This document shows positions 23,987 through 32,524 of a DNA stretch of 64,000 nucleotides, piece by piece. The notes beneath the pieces were generated by a model. The model saw only the letters and a list, made by a program, of their open reading frames with translations, ran no database searches and was not told the DNA's origin. The stretch is from Tamlana crocina. GTDB lineage: Bacteria; Bacteroidota; Bacteroidia; Flavobacteriales; Flavobacteriaceae. The DNA lies in contig CP158972.1 in the NCBI GenBank assembly GCA_040429635.1, forward strand, positions 653,918 to 717,917, read 5' to 3'. The position numbers and the translations under genes are program-made. Within the stretch, counting starts at the first letter, position 1, and every line of letters starts with the position of its first letter.

Positions 23987-26227
23987 TTGAAAACCTACTT
24001 TGTCATATTAATTCTAAGTCTTCTCACGCTATTTTCCGCGAAAGCGCAAAACAATAATCCAGAGAATACTAAGCCTAAAGTAGGTTTGGTGTTAAGTGGT
24101 GGAGGTGCAAAAGGCTTGGCACATATTGGGGTTTTAAAGGTGATTGATAGTTTGGGCATAAAGGTCGATTACGTGGCGGGCACCAGTATGGGGGCAATAA
24201 TTGGTGGGCTTTACGCTTCGGGGTACACCGGCAAGCAGCTCGATTCCATTTTTCAGGAAGTCGATTTCGATAATATTATAAACGACGATTTGCCCCGCGA
24301 ATCGAAAGCCTTTTACGAGCGCGATAATTCAGAACGCTATGCCGTTACCTTGCCGTTTAATAAGTTTAAGGTAAAGTTGCCTTCGGCCTTGTCGAGAGGC
24401 CACAATGTGTATGGTTTACTTTTAAAATTGGCGTTAAACGTTAGCCATATTCAAGATTTTGATAAACTGCCCATTCCGTTTTTCTGCATAGCTACCAACA
24501 TGGAAACGGGCGAACAAGTGGTGTTGGATAAAGGAAATCTGGCACAATCGATGGTGGCCAGTGGTGCGCTGCCTTCGCTATTTCAGCCGGTGATTATCGA
24601 CGATAAAATTTTGATTGATGGCGGAGTGGTGAACAATTACCCTATTGATGAGCTGCGCAACAAAGGCATGGATGTTATTATTGGGGTAGATGTTCAGGAC
24701 GGTTTGTCCAACAGGGAAGAACTGGCTTCGGCGCCCGATGTACTGATTCAAATCAATAATTTTCGTACCATTAACGCCATGAAGGAAAAGGCTCCAAAAA
24801 CCGATGTTTACATAAAGCCCAATATCAAAGATTTTAATGTGATTTCGTTTGACGAGGGCGATAAAATAATAGACGAAGGACAAGAAGCAGCATGGTTTAA
24901 GTTGAATGTATTGAGAACCTTGGCATCCAAAAATAGTGGAAATAAACAACCGTTTCTCAAAAAACCAATCGATAGCATAAGCATTAAAAATTTTGAAATT
25001 GCAGGGAACGAAAACTACACCCGGGCATATATTTTAGGAAAACTGAAATTAAAAACCGATGAAAAAATAAGCTACAAAGATTTTAACGAAGGTATTTACA
25101 ATGTGGTGGCCACCAATAATTTCGATGTGTTTCAGTACGAATTAAAGCGTACGGAAAATGCCGGAGAATACAGTTTTATGGCAAATATTAAAGAGTCTCA
25201 GGTGAATACCTTTTTGAAATTGGGCATCCACTACGATGAGTTGTACAAAAGTGCCGCTTTGGTAAATTTAACCCAAAAACGCTTATTCTTTAAAAACGAT
25301 GTGGCTTCGCTTGATGTTATTCTTGGTGATAACGTGCGCTATAATTTTGATTATTTAATTGACAAAGGGTTTTATTGGAGTATTGGTTTGCGTTCGCGGT
25401 ACAATCAATTCAATAAAAACATAAATGCCCAGCTTTTGTTGAATGAAGAGGAAATAACGGCAACGGGATTGAATAAAATAGGTGTAAAGCTTAAAGATCA
25501 AACCAATCAGTTTTATTTGCAAACACTGTTTAGACGCGATTTTTCGTTGAGTATGGGTGCCGAGCACAAACGTTTGGAAATTGATTCGGAAACTATTTCG
25601 GGCAATAACCCTGATGACGAATTTTTATTCGAAAATACCGATTATTTCAGTTTATTCGGAAACCTAAAACTCGATACTTACGATAATATATATTTTCCGA
25701 AAAAGGGCTTATACTTTAATGGGCACTTAAATATTTATTTTCATGCTTCTCATTTTGTTGAAAACTTTAAAAGTTTCTCCATAGCCAAGGCCGATATGGG
25801 CTATGCTTTTAGTGTTTCAGATAAATTGTCGTTCAACTTACAAACCAGTGGCGGATTCAAATTGGGCGATAAATCTACCCAAACTTTAGATTTTGCTTTG
25901 GGCGGATATGGCAATAATTTAATAAACAATTTTGTGCCCTTTTTTGGGTACGATTTTATTTCACTTACAGGAAACAGCTATGTGAAGGCACTGATGGTGG
26001 CCGATTACGAAATCATAAAAAAGCATCACATTACTTTAGAGGGCAATTGGGCGAATATTGACGATAATATTTTCGATACTGGGGAATGGTTTACCTTACC
26101 CGATTATAGGGGTTATGCGCTGGGTTACGCCATTGAAACCTTTTTAGGTCCCGTTCAGGCCAAATACAGTTATTCGCCCGAAAACGGCCAGGGCAAATGG
26201 TTTTTTAATATTGGTTTTTGGTTTTGA
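23987..26227 (+). CDS. Patatin-like phospholipase with outer-membrane barrel
   Basis: I place the start at a TTG at 23987, giving the signal peptide MKTYFVILILSLLTLFSAKAQ; the frame is open 20 codons further up, but that form would bury the signal. The mature part has the patatin hydrolase domain: oxyanion loop SGGGAKGLAHIGVL, nucleophile in GTSMGAIIGG, catalytic Asp in ILIDGGVVNNYP. After about residue 310 come a POTRA-like segment (SISIKNFEIAGNENYTRAYI) and a C-terminal beta-barrel rich in alternating aromatics ending KWFFNIGFWF. This is the architecture of two-part type Vd-like or PlpD-related lipolytic surface proteins. 746 residues. Substrate unknown, presumably phospholipids. Confidence 0.88.
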   Translation: MKTYFVILILSLLTLFSAKAQNNNPENTKPKVGLVLSGGGAKGLAHIGVLKVIDSLGIKVDYVAGTSMGAIIGGLYASGYTGKQLDSIFQEVDFDNIINDDLPRESKAFYERDNSERYAVTLPFNKFKVKLPSALSRGHNVYGLLLKLALNVSHIQDFDKLPIPFFCIATNMETGEQVVLDKGNLAQSMVASGALPSLFQPVIIDDKILIDGGVVNNYPIDELRNKGMDVIIGVDVQDGLSNREELASAPDVLIQINNFRTINAMKEKAPKTDVYIKPNIKDFNVISFDEGDKIIDEGQEAAWFKLNVLRTLASKNSGNKQPFLKKPIDSISIKNFEIAGNENYTRAYILGKLKLKTDEKISYKDFNEGIYNVVATNNFDVFQYELKRTENAGEYSFMANIKESQVNTFLKLGIHYDELYKSAALVNLTQKRLFFKNDVASLDVILGDNVRYNFDYLIDKGFYWSIGLRSRYNQFNKNINAQLLLNEEEITATGLNKIGVKLKDQTNQFYLQTLFRRDFSLSMGAEHKRLEIDSETISGNNPDDEFLFENTDYFSLFGNLKLDTYDNIYFPKKGLYFNGHLNIYFHASHFVENFKSFSIAKADMGYAFSVSDKLSFNLQTSGGFKLGDKSTQTLDFALGGYGNNLINNFVPFFGYDFISLTGNSYVKALMVADYEIIKKHHITLEGNWANIDDNIFDTGEWFTLPDYRGYALGYAIETFLGPVQAKYSYSPENGQGKWFFNIGFWF

Positions 26228-26532
26228 TGGTTTCTGAACTTGCTTTGAATTGAATTTATTTCGTGGTTTCATTGAATGAAAATTTTTTCCGATATTTGTT
26301 AAGTTATGAAACCTTTTTGGAAAGACTTATTGCAATTTCTTCATTTCCTTATCAAGAGAAATCCTGAATAAGTCAGCATTTTGTTGTTCTTGTTTGTATT
26401 TCGGCTAAACTAAATGATCAAACAGGAGTCTCCTTAATTTTAGTATCTTTATATAGTTGATTGTTAATCTATTGTTGCTCGTAGTTTAGGCTTTCCCGAA
26501 CGATGAGCAGATCTAAACTAAACTAAACGAAA
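26228..26532 (+). other. Spacer before hmgA with a possible 21-codon leader ORF
   Basis: This 305-bp stretch has no standard gene. It holds a short ORF, ATG at 26306 to TAA at 26371, MKPFWKDLLQFLHFLIKRNP plus one Glu, with four Phe codons. Nearer hmgA, AGTTTAG and CTAAACT (the latter about 26514-26520) can pair over about 30 nt just before the start codon. TATCTTTA around 26447 is a weak -7 box. Whether the short ORF is translated is unknown. Confidence 0.35.
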
Positions 26533-27690
26533 ATGCCCATATATCATAAATTAGGAAACATTCCGCACAAGCGCCACACGCAATTCAGAAAGCCCGACGG
26601 CAGTTTGTATTACGAGCAGTTGTTCGGTACCATTGGTTTCGATGGTATGTCTACTAACAGCTACCACGAGCAGCGCCCCACGCAGGTCAAGGAAATTAGA
26701 AACCAGTATAGTGTGGCTCCAAAAATTGCCAAGGCCAATAACATTCAATCGTACCGATTCAAAGGCTTTCAGGTAAAGCCCGAAAACGATTATCTCGACA
26801 GCCGAAAAACCATTTTGTTCAACAGCGATTGTGGAATCATATTGGCGGCACCCAAAAAATCAATAACCGATTATTTTTATAAAAACACCGATGCCGACGA
26901 ATTGATTTTTATCCACAAAGGCTCGGGAAAATTAAGAACACATCTTGGTAATCTCGATTTTAAATATGGTGATTATCTATTGGTGCCACGTGGAATTATT
27001 TATAAAATGGATTTTGAAACGGAAGATAACCGGTTGTTCATTGTGGAATCCCACCGCCCCATTTACACCCCAAAACGATACCGAAATTGGTTTGGGCAGT
27101 TGTTAGAGCACGCTCCGTATTGTGAGCGCGATATCCGTTGCCCACAGGAATTGGAAACCCATAACGAAAATGGCGAATTTTTAATCAAGGTGAAAAAGCA
27201 AAACGATATCATCGAGATGGTGTATGCATCCCATCCGTTTGACGTGGTGGGTTATGATGGCTATAATTATCCGTATGCGTTTTCAATCCACGATTTTGAG
27301 CCTATTACGGGGCGCATCCACCAGCCACCACCAGTACACCAAACATTTGAAACCGATGCTTTTGTGGTGTGCAGCTTTGTGCCGCGGCTCTACGATTACC
27401 ATCCACAGTCCATTCCAGCACCCTACAACCACAGTAACATTGATAGCGACGAGGTGCTGTACTATGTAGATGGCGATTTTATGAGCCGAAACGATATCGA
27501 GGCCGGGCATATTTCGTTGCATCCCGCCGGCATTCCCCACGGCCCACATCCAGGAGCCACCGAACGCAGCATTGGGAAAACAAAAACCGAAGAGCTTGCC
27601 GTGATGGTCGATACCTTTAAACCGCTAAAAGTAACCGAAGAAGCCATGAAAATTGCCGATGAGAGTTATTTTAAGTCGTGGTTGGAATAA
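26533..27690 (+). CDS. hmgA: Homogentisate 1,2-dioxygenase
   Basis: Fe(II) enzyme that opens the aromatic ring of homogentisate to maleylacetoacetate in tyrosine and phenylalanine breakdown. The 385-residue cupin-fold protein begins MPIYHKLGNIPHKRHTQFRK. The GSGKLRTHLGNLDFKYGDYL cupin strand, the RIHQPPPVHQTFE segment and the SLHPAGIPHGPHPGA motif near the C terminus (His ligands to iron) are typical of the shorter Bacteroidota form. hppD, which makes the substrate, follows after 94 bp; a palindromic repeat lies in the gap. Confidence 0.96.
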   Translation: MPIYHKLGNIPHKRHTQFRKPDGSLYYEQLFGTIGFDGMSTNSYHEQRPTQVKEIRNQYSVAPKIAKANNIQSYRFKGFQVKPENDYLDSRKTILFNSDCGIILAAPKKSITDYFYKNTDADELIFIHKGSGKLRTHLGNLDFKYGDYLLVPRGIIYKMDFETEDNRLFIVESHRPIYTPKRYRNWFGQLLEHAPYCERDIRCPQELETHNENGEFLIKVKKQNDIIEMVYASHPFDVVGYDGYNYPYAFSIHDFEPITGRIHQPPPVHQTFETDAFVVCSFVPRLYDYHPQSIPAPYNHSNIDSDEVLYYVDGDFMSRNDIEAGHISLHPAGIPHGPHPGATERSIGKTKTEELAVMVDTFKPLKVTEEAMKIADESYFKSWLE

Positions 27691-27750
27691 GTTGAATTTC
27701 TTGTGAAGATAGGTTCTATATTGAATTGGAATTGAGTTTTAAACTATAAG

Positions 27751-27770
27751 ATTCCCGCCTTCGCGGGAAT
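27751..27770. repeat. Dispersed hairpin repeat between hmgA and hppD
   Basis: Perfect hairpin ATTCCCGC-cttc-GCGGGAAT (27751-27770), the same element as at 3558-3577 with compensatory stem changes. It lies 14 bp before hppD, within the probable hmgA-hppD transcript. Confidence 0.8.
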
Positions 27771-27784
27771 GAAAATCAAAACAA

Positions 27785-28945
27785 ATGAGTAAAGACATAA
27801 AATCAGTAAACTACGGACTCGAAAAAATATTTGAAGGCGCACAGGACTTTCTGCCGCTTTTGGGAACCGATTACGTTGAATTTTACGTGGGCAATGCCAA
27901 ACAAGCCGCGCACTTTTATAAAACGGCTTTTGGGTTTCAGTCGTATGCCTACAGAGGGCTCGAAACGGGCTCGAAAGACTCGGTGAGCTATGTGCTGAAG
28001 CAAGATAAAATCAAATTGGTGTTGACTACGCCGTTGAATAGCAAATCGCCCATAAATGAGCATATTGTAAAACATGGCGATGGCGTTAAAGTCATCGCCC
28101 TTTGGGTGGAAGACGCACGAAAAGCCTACGAGGAAACCACAAGCCGAGGTGCAAAATCGTATATGAAGCCAACCGTTGAAGAAGACGAACACGGCGAAGT
28201 AGTCCGTTCAGGGATTTATACCTACGGAGAAACGGTGCATATGTTTGTAGAACGAAAAAATTACAAAGGCACATTTTTACCGGGATTCAGAGCGTGGAAA
28301 TCCGACTATAATCCTTCGCCGGTTGGCTTGAAATATATCGACCATATGGTTGGTAATGTGGGTTGGGGGCAGATGAATAAATGGGTAAAATGGTACGAAG
28401 ATGTGATGGGTTTTGAAAACTTTTTGTCGTTTGATGATAAACAGATTCACACCGAATACTCTGCATTAATGAGTAAAGTAATGAGCAATGGTAACGGACG
28501 CATAAAATTCCCCATTAACGAACCTGCCAAAGGCAAAAAGAAATCGCAAATTGAAGAATACCTCGATTTTTACGAAGGTGCAGGCGTGCAGCATATCGCT
28601 GTGGCAACCGATGATATCATTAACACGGTGTCGCAATTAAGGCGGCGGGGTGTTGAATTTTTATCGAAACCACCCGAAGCATATTATAAAGCCACCCCAG
28701 GGCGTTTGGAAGAACACAGCCACCAATTACGTGAAAATATTGAAACCTTAAAAAATTTGGGCATTATGATTGATGCCGACGAGGAGGGCTATTTGTTGCA
28801 AATTTTCACCAAACCTGTTGAGGATAGACCGACTTTGTTTTTTGAAATCATCCAACGGATGGGTGCACGTGGTTTTGGCGCAGGAAATTTTAAAGCGCTT
28901 TTTGAAGCCATTGAGCGCGAACAGGCCAATAGAGGCACTTTGTAG
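27785..28945 (+). CDS. hppD: 4-hydroxyphenylpyruvate dioxygenase
   Basis: Converts 4-hydroxyphenylpyruvate to homogentisate, the step before HmgA. The 386-residue protein has two vicinal-oxygen-chelate domains (about 20-160 and 180-355). The iron ligands are the His in IDHMVGNV, the His in GVQHIAVATDD and the Glu in TLFFEIIQRMGARGFGAGNF, and the C-terminal helix FKALFEAIEREQANRGTL closes the active site. Length is normal. It forms a catabolic pair with hmgA; the remaining enzymes (fumarylacetoacetase, isomerase) are not in the window. Confidence 0.97.
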   Translation: MSKDIKSVNYGLEKIFEGAQDFLPLLGTDYVEFYVGNAKQAAHFYKTAFGFQSYAYRGLETGSKDSVSYVLKQDKIKLVLTTPLNSKSPINEHIVKHGDGVKVIALWVEDARKAYEETTSRGAKSYMKPTVEEDEHGEVVRSGIYTYGETVHMFVERKNYKGTFLPGFRAWKSDYNPSPVGLKYIDHMVGNVGWGQMNKWVKWYEDVMGFENFLSFDDKQIHTEYSALMSKVMSNGNGRIKFPINEPAKGKKKSQIEEYLDFYEGAGVQHIAVATDDIINTVSQLRRRGVEFLSKPPEAYYKATPGRLEEHSHQLRENIETLKNLGIMIDADEEGYLLQIFTKPVEDRPTLFFEIIQRMGARGFGAGNFKALFEAIEREQANRGTL

Positions 28946-28955
28946 GCTAAAAAAG

Positions 28956-28990
28956 AAAGGCATGTTTAGTTTATTCGTAAACATGCCTTT
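28956..28990. terminator. Bidirectional terminator between hppD and the barrel gene
   Basis: A perfect 13-bp inverted repeat, AAAGGCATGTTTA (28956-28968) and TAAACATGCCTTT (28978-28990), around a 9-base loop. On the minus strand it is followed by CTTTTTT, so it best serves the minus-strand gene at 29012-29533, but the stem can also end hppD transcripts. Confidence 0.85.
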
Positions 28991-29011
28991 CAACTTGACT
29001 AACAAAAACAA

Positions 29012-29533
29012 CTATAAAAATTTATATCCCACCCCAAAAAGTAAAAAATTGATTTTTGAACTAAGGTCTGCGGTGCCAGTATAAAAATTGTTCAGCTGCA
29101 CGCCGTACTTGGCTTGAGCATAGATTTTTTCGGTAAAGCTATATTCTGCCCCAAAGGTCATGAAAACACCAAGTTTGCTGTAATTGTCAACAACTTCCTC
29201 CAGCAGGTAATTAATAGAAGGCCCTGCTAAAACGCTAAATTCATCTGTAATTTCATAACCGCCCAAAAGGCCAAGATAAAGGGTGTTGCCCTCGTTGTTT
29301 ATGGCAACGAGTAGTTCAGGTTTTAGGTTTATCTCGTCGGTAAGTTCAAATTCGCTTTGGGCGCCAATATAAAATCCGCTGCTATCAAAATCTAAATCCC
29401 GTTTTTCGCCATCTACCTTAAATATTGAATTGAGGTTCAGGTAGCCTGCTGTGGCGGCCAAATTTAGTTCTTGGGCTTGGGCGCTTGCTGCAATTAAAAA
29501 AATAATGAAAAGGCTAAATGTTTTTCGTAACAT
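29012..29533 (-). CDS. Outer-membrane beta-barrel protein
   Basis: A 173-residue secreted protein. The signal peptide MLRKTFSLFIIFLIAASAQA is followed by amphipathic strands (LNLAATAGYLNLNSIF, GFYIGAQSEFELTDEI, LYLGLLGGYEITDEFSV, FMTFGAEYSFTEKIYAQAKY) and the C-terminal strand INFLLFGVGYKFL ending in an aromatic-Leu, as in OmpA/OmpW-like eight-stranded barrels. No plug or enzymatic motif. Ends at a strong terminator shared with hppD. Function unknown; porin-like or structural role. Confidence 0.85.
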   Translation of the reverse strand: MLRKTFSLFIIFLIAASAQAQELNLAATAGYLNLNSIFKVDGEKRDLDFDSSGFYIGAQSEFELTDEINLKPELLVAINNEGNTLYLGLLGGYEITDEFSVLAGPSINYLLEEVVDNYSKLGVFMTFGAEYSFTEKIYAQAKYGVQLNNFYTGTADLSSKINFLLFGVGYKFL

Positions 29534-29829
29534 AGTATTTGTTTTTAATGGTTATAAATGTACATCGGCCCAAAATGGAAATGTGAGCAGTTTTTTTTGA
29601 AATTTTTTGAAATGGGTAGGATTAAGAACTGTAGTGACTCGGGTAGCTATGGGGGCAATCAATACATTCGTCCACAATACTTCAGCTTGTGCCTATTCCT
29701 TCTGCTTTGCCCAATATAAGCGCTCCGCCAGCCCATTTTAGATTTGGTTTTAGTATTTTGAATATGTAACAGGTTGATAATTAAAGGGAAGTAGGTTTAA
29801 ACATAATTTTAAAAAAATTTTAAAAAAAG
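29534..29829. other. Non-coding spacer upstream of the polyamine operon
   Basis: No gene that I can support. Around 29635-29745 there is a stretch visibly richer in G+C than the flanking spacer (CTCGGGTAGCTATGGGGGCA ... GCGCTCCGCCAGCCCA). Its reverse strand reads in part like a broken peptide (LAERLYWAKQKE, stop, then AEVLWTNVLIAPIATR), which may be a remnant of an unknown element. Confidence 0.4.
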
Positions 29830-29859
29830 TTTCACATGTTAAAAAATAATTTACATTTG
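29830..29859 (+). promoter_or_regulatory. Promoter of the polyamine operon
   Basis: TTTC (29830-29833), an 18-bp spacer and TACATTTG (29852-29859) match the Bacteroidota TTTG-N19-TANNTTTG consensus with one mismatch in the -33 box. Transcription would start near 29866, giving a leader of about 260 nt before speA that contains the 55-codon ORF at 29883. Confidence 0.6.
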
Positions 29860-29882
29860 TCGCACTTTTTTAGCTGAACAAA

Positions 29883-30050
29883 TTGAAATCTGTTTCTACG
29901 TTCGGGCTTTTGAAAATTAGGAAGTCATATTCAAAAGCAGCTTACCGTTTAAGCAACCGGATTTTAAAGCTAACTTCCGTTTCGCCAATATATGCTGTAC
30001 AGCATCAATATGCCTTTGTACCTACCACCCAACGCGAAATTCAAATTTGA
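29883..30050 (+). CDS. Small 55-residue basic ORF in the speA leader
   Basis: A TTG-started frame begins about 17 nt after the predicted transcription start and runs 55 codons, MKSVSTFGLLKIRKSYSKAA at the start and QYAFVPTTQREIQI at the end. It has five Lys and four Arg, and a helical-looking middle (AAYRLSNRILKLTSVSP). TTG is also the start used by speA 75 bp downstream. It holds paired segments GGAAGT/ACTTCC (29920, 29973), a GCTTA-ccgtt-TAAGC hairpin and the palindrome ATGCTGTACAGCAT (29992-30005). It could be a leader peptide regulating arginine decarboxylase, comparable in idea to E. coli speFL, or a small protein in its own right. I know no family for it; coding status is inferred from composition and position. 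Confidence 0.5.
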   Translation: MKSVSTFGLLKIRKSYSKAAYRLSNRILKLTSVSPIYAVQHQYAFVPTTQREIQI

Positions 30051-30125
30051 TATTGTTTATTTTTTATTAACTTAACCTGTAATTAACCTAGTAATTACAT
30101 CTTTAATTTCTAAATAAAAAATAAA

Positions 30126-31580
30126 TTGAATACAAAATATATTGATTTAATCAATCAAACTTACGATTTTCCCCAGGAAGAATTTAAGGTTGATAAAGGA
30201 CAGTTGCATTTTCACGATATCGATTTAATGCAACTTACAAAACAGTATGGCGCACCGTTAAAATTTACGTACCTGCCACAAATTTCGAACAACATCAACA
30301 GGGCCAAAACTTGGTTTGCCAATGCCATTAAAAAGCACGATTACAAAGGCAAATACAACTATTGCTACTGTACCAAAAGCTCGCATTTTAAGCATGTGAT
30401 GGACGAGGCGCTGAAGAACGATATACATATTGAAACCTCTTCGGCTTTCGATATCGACATTGTGGAAAGTCTGAAAAAGGAGGGCAAAATTAGCAACGAT
30501 ACTTTTGTAATCAGTAATGGTTTTAAACGTGCGCAGTATGTTACCAACATTGCACGTTTGATTAACAGCGGACATAAAAATGCCATTCCCATTATTGATA
30601 ATTACGAGGAAATGGATTTGCTTTCAAAAGAAATAAAGGGCAAGTTTAAAGTAGGCATCCGCATTGCTTCGGAAGAAGAGCCAAAATTTGAGTTTTACAC
30701 CTCACGTTTGGGTATTGGTTACAAAAACATTGTGCCGTTTTACAAAAACCAGATTGCCGGAAATAAAAAAGTTGAACTTAAAATGCTTCACTTTTTCATA
30801 AATACCGGTATTCGCGATAATGCTTATTATTGGAACGAATTGCTGAAGTGTTTAAAGGTGTACATCAGTTTGAAAAAGATTTGTCCGTCGCTGGATAGCC
30901 TTAACATTGGTGGCGGTTTCCCGATAAAAAATTCATTGGCGTTCGAGTTTGATTATGAATACATGATTGATGAAATTATCAATCAAATTAAACTCACCTG
31001 CGAAGAGGAAGAAGTTGATGTGCCACATATCTTTACCGAGTTTGGAAGCTTTACCGTTGGTGAAAGTGGCGGGGCTATTTACGAGGTGCTGTACCAAAAA
31101 CAGCAAAACGACCGCGAAAAATGGAACATGATTAACTCGTCGTTCATAACCACCTTACCAGATACTTGGGCGATTAATAAGCGCTTTATTTTGTTGTCGG
31201 TTAACCGTTGGCAAGACACTTACGAGCGTGTACTTTTGGGTGGATTGACTTGCGATAGCGATGATTATTACAACAGCGAACAGCACATGAATGCCATTTA
31301 CTTACCCAAGTATAACAAAGATAAACCCTTGTACATTGGGTTTTTCAATACGGGCGCATACCAAGAAACCATTGGTGGTTTTGGCGGTTTGCAACACTGT
31401 TTAATTCCATCTCCCAAACATATTTTAATCGATAGGGACGAAAACGGAAAGCTAACCACAAGGCTGTTTAGCGAACAACAAAAAAGTGAAGATTTACTAA
31501 AAATATTAGGGTATCAAAATGGTCAAAACGGATTAACTGAAGTTGAGGTTGACGAATTTGAAACTTCCGAAAAACAATAA
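30126..31580 (+). CDS. speA: Arginine decarboxylase, PLP fold III type
   Basis: Makes agmatine from arginine, the first step of polyamine synthesis in this operon. The start is a TTG giving MNTKYIDLINQTYDFPQEEF; no in-frame ATG is near and this N terminus looks conserved. The 484-residue protein has a PLP-binding alanine-racemase-type barrel, with K84 in YCYCTKSSHFKH as the likely PLP lysine and the glycine-rich LDSLNIGGGFPI (about 257-268) for the phosphate, and a C-terminal beta domain with LGGLTCDSDD and the IGFFNTGAYQ motif. It is shorter than enterobacterial SpeA. speB follows after 11 bp. Confidence 0.93.
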   Translation: MNTKYIDLINQTYDFPQEEFKVDKGQLHFHDIDLMQLTKQYGAPLKFTYLPQISNNINRAKTWFANAIKKHDYKGKYNYCYCTKSSHFKHVMDEALKNDIHIETSSAFDIDIVESLKKEGKISNDTFVISNGFKRAQYVTNIARLINSGHKNAIPIIDNYEEMDLLSKEIKGKFKVGIRIASEEEPKFEFYTSRLGIGYKNIVPFYKNQIAGNKKVELKMLHFFINTGIRDNAYYWNELLKCLKVYISLKKICPSLDSLNIGGGFPIKNSLAFEFDYEYMIDEIINQIKLTCEEEEVDVPHIFTEFGSFTVGESGGAIYEVLYQKQQNDREKWNMINSSFITTLPDTWAINKRFILLSVNRWQDTYERVLLGGLTCDSDDYYNSEQHMNAIYLPKYNKDKPLYIGFFNTGAYQETIGGFGGLQHCLIPSPKHILIDRDENGKLTTRLFSEQQKSEDLLKILGYQNGQNGLTEVEVDEFETSEKQ

Positions 31581-31591
31581 TTACGAATTAG

Positions 31592-32524
31592 ATGAAAACT
31601 TACGCTGGGATTCCAGAAGAATTTGCAAAATTAGAACGTGCAAAAATTGTTTTAATTCCCGTGCCTTATGACGGTACGAGTACTTGGCAAAAGGGAGCTG
31701 ATAAAGGTCCAGATGCCTTTTTAAATGCTTCAGAGAATATGGAGCTTTACGATATTGAAACCGGTACCGAAGTGTATCAACAAGGTGTGTTTTTGGCCGA
31801 TGCGGTAACTGAAAATAGTTCGCCAGAGGCTATGGTTGAAGCGGTGCATCAAGTCACAAAAAAATACATCAAAAAAAATAAATTCGTGACTGTTTTTGGT
31901 GGCGAACATTCCATTTCTATTGGCACCATTCGTGCCTTCAACGAGATGTATCCGAACTTAACGGTGTTGCATATTGATGCGCATGCCGATTTGAGAAAAG
32001 AATACGAAGGGACTACATGTAACCATGCCTGTGCGGTTTATGAAGCTAGCCAAACCACGAACTTGATTCAAGTGGGCATCCGTTCTATGGATATTATGGA
32101 AAAAACCGTAATGGACGAGGAGAAAACCTATTTTGCCCATGATATGGCGGTGGATGATACTTGGATGGATTCGGCCATTGATCAAATGACGGATAATGTT
32201 TTTATCACGTTCGATTTGGATGCCTTTGATCCGTCAATCATGCCAAGCACCGGAACACCCGAACCTGGTGGATTACTTTGGTACGAAACTTTAGAATTTT
32301 TAAAGCAAGTATTTGCAGAAAAGAATGTTGTAGGGTTCGATATTGTGGAGCTTTGCCCCAATAAAAAAGAAAAGTCGTCCGATTTTTTAGCAGCCAAACT
32401 ATACTATAAAATGTTGAGCTATAAATTTTTGGATGAAGAAGTGGACGATGAATACAACAACACTTACGATAACTCGGCGCAGAAAAACAATAACTTAAAA
32501 TTTAATGACGATGACAACTACTAA
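31592..32524 (+). CDS. speB: Agmatinase
   Basis: Hydrolyses agmatine to putrescine and urea. The 310-residue ureohydrolase has the three manganese-binding motifs in order: FGGEHSISIG, LHIDAHADLR and ITFDLDAFDPSIMPSTGTPEPGG, here from about residue 107 to 225. The C-terminal 30 residues (DEEVDDEYNNTYDNSAQKNN onward) form an acidic Asn-rich tail whose coding end overlaps the start of the next gene by 20 bp, so translation of the two is probably coupled. Confidence 0.95.
   Translation: MKTYAGIPEEFAKLERAKIVLIPVPYDGTSTWQKGADKGPDAFLNASENMELYDIETGTEVYQQGVFLADAVTENSSPEAMVEAVHQVTKKYIKKNKFVTVFGGEHSISIGTIRAFNEMYPNLTVLHIDAHADLRKEYEGTTCNHACAVYEASQTTNLIQVGIRSMDIMEKTVMDEEKTYFAHDMAVDDTWMDSAIDQMTDNVFITFDLDAFDPSIMPSTGTPEPGGLLWYETLEFLKQVFAEKNVVGFDIVELCPNKKEKSSDFLAAKLYYKMLSYKFLDEEVDDEYNNTYDNSAQKNNNLKFNDDDNY

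Noticed and set aside
29992-30075. 27-codon ATG frame in the speA leader
   Set aside because: It overlaps the 55-codon TTG frame; its composition (MLYSINMPLYLPPNAK, then FLLT) is less protein-like and it starts at the palindrome. Kept only as an alternative leader peptide.
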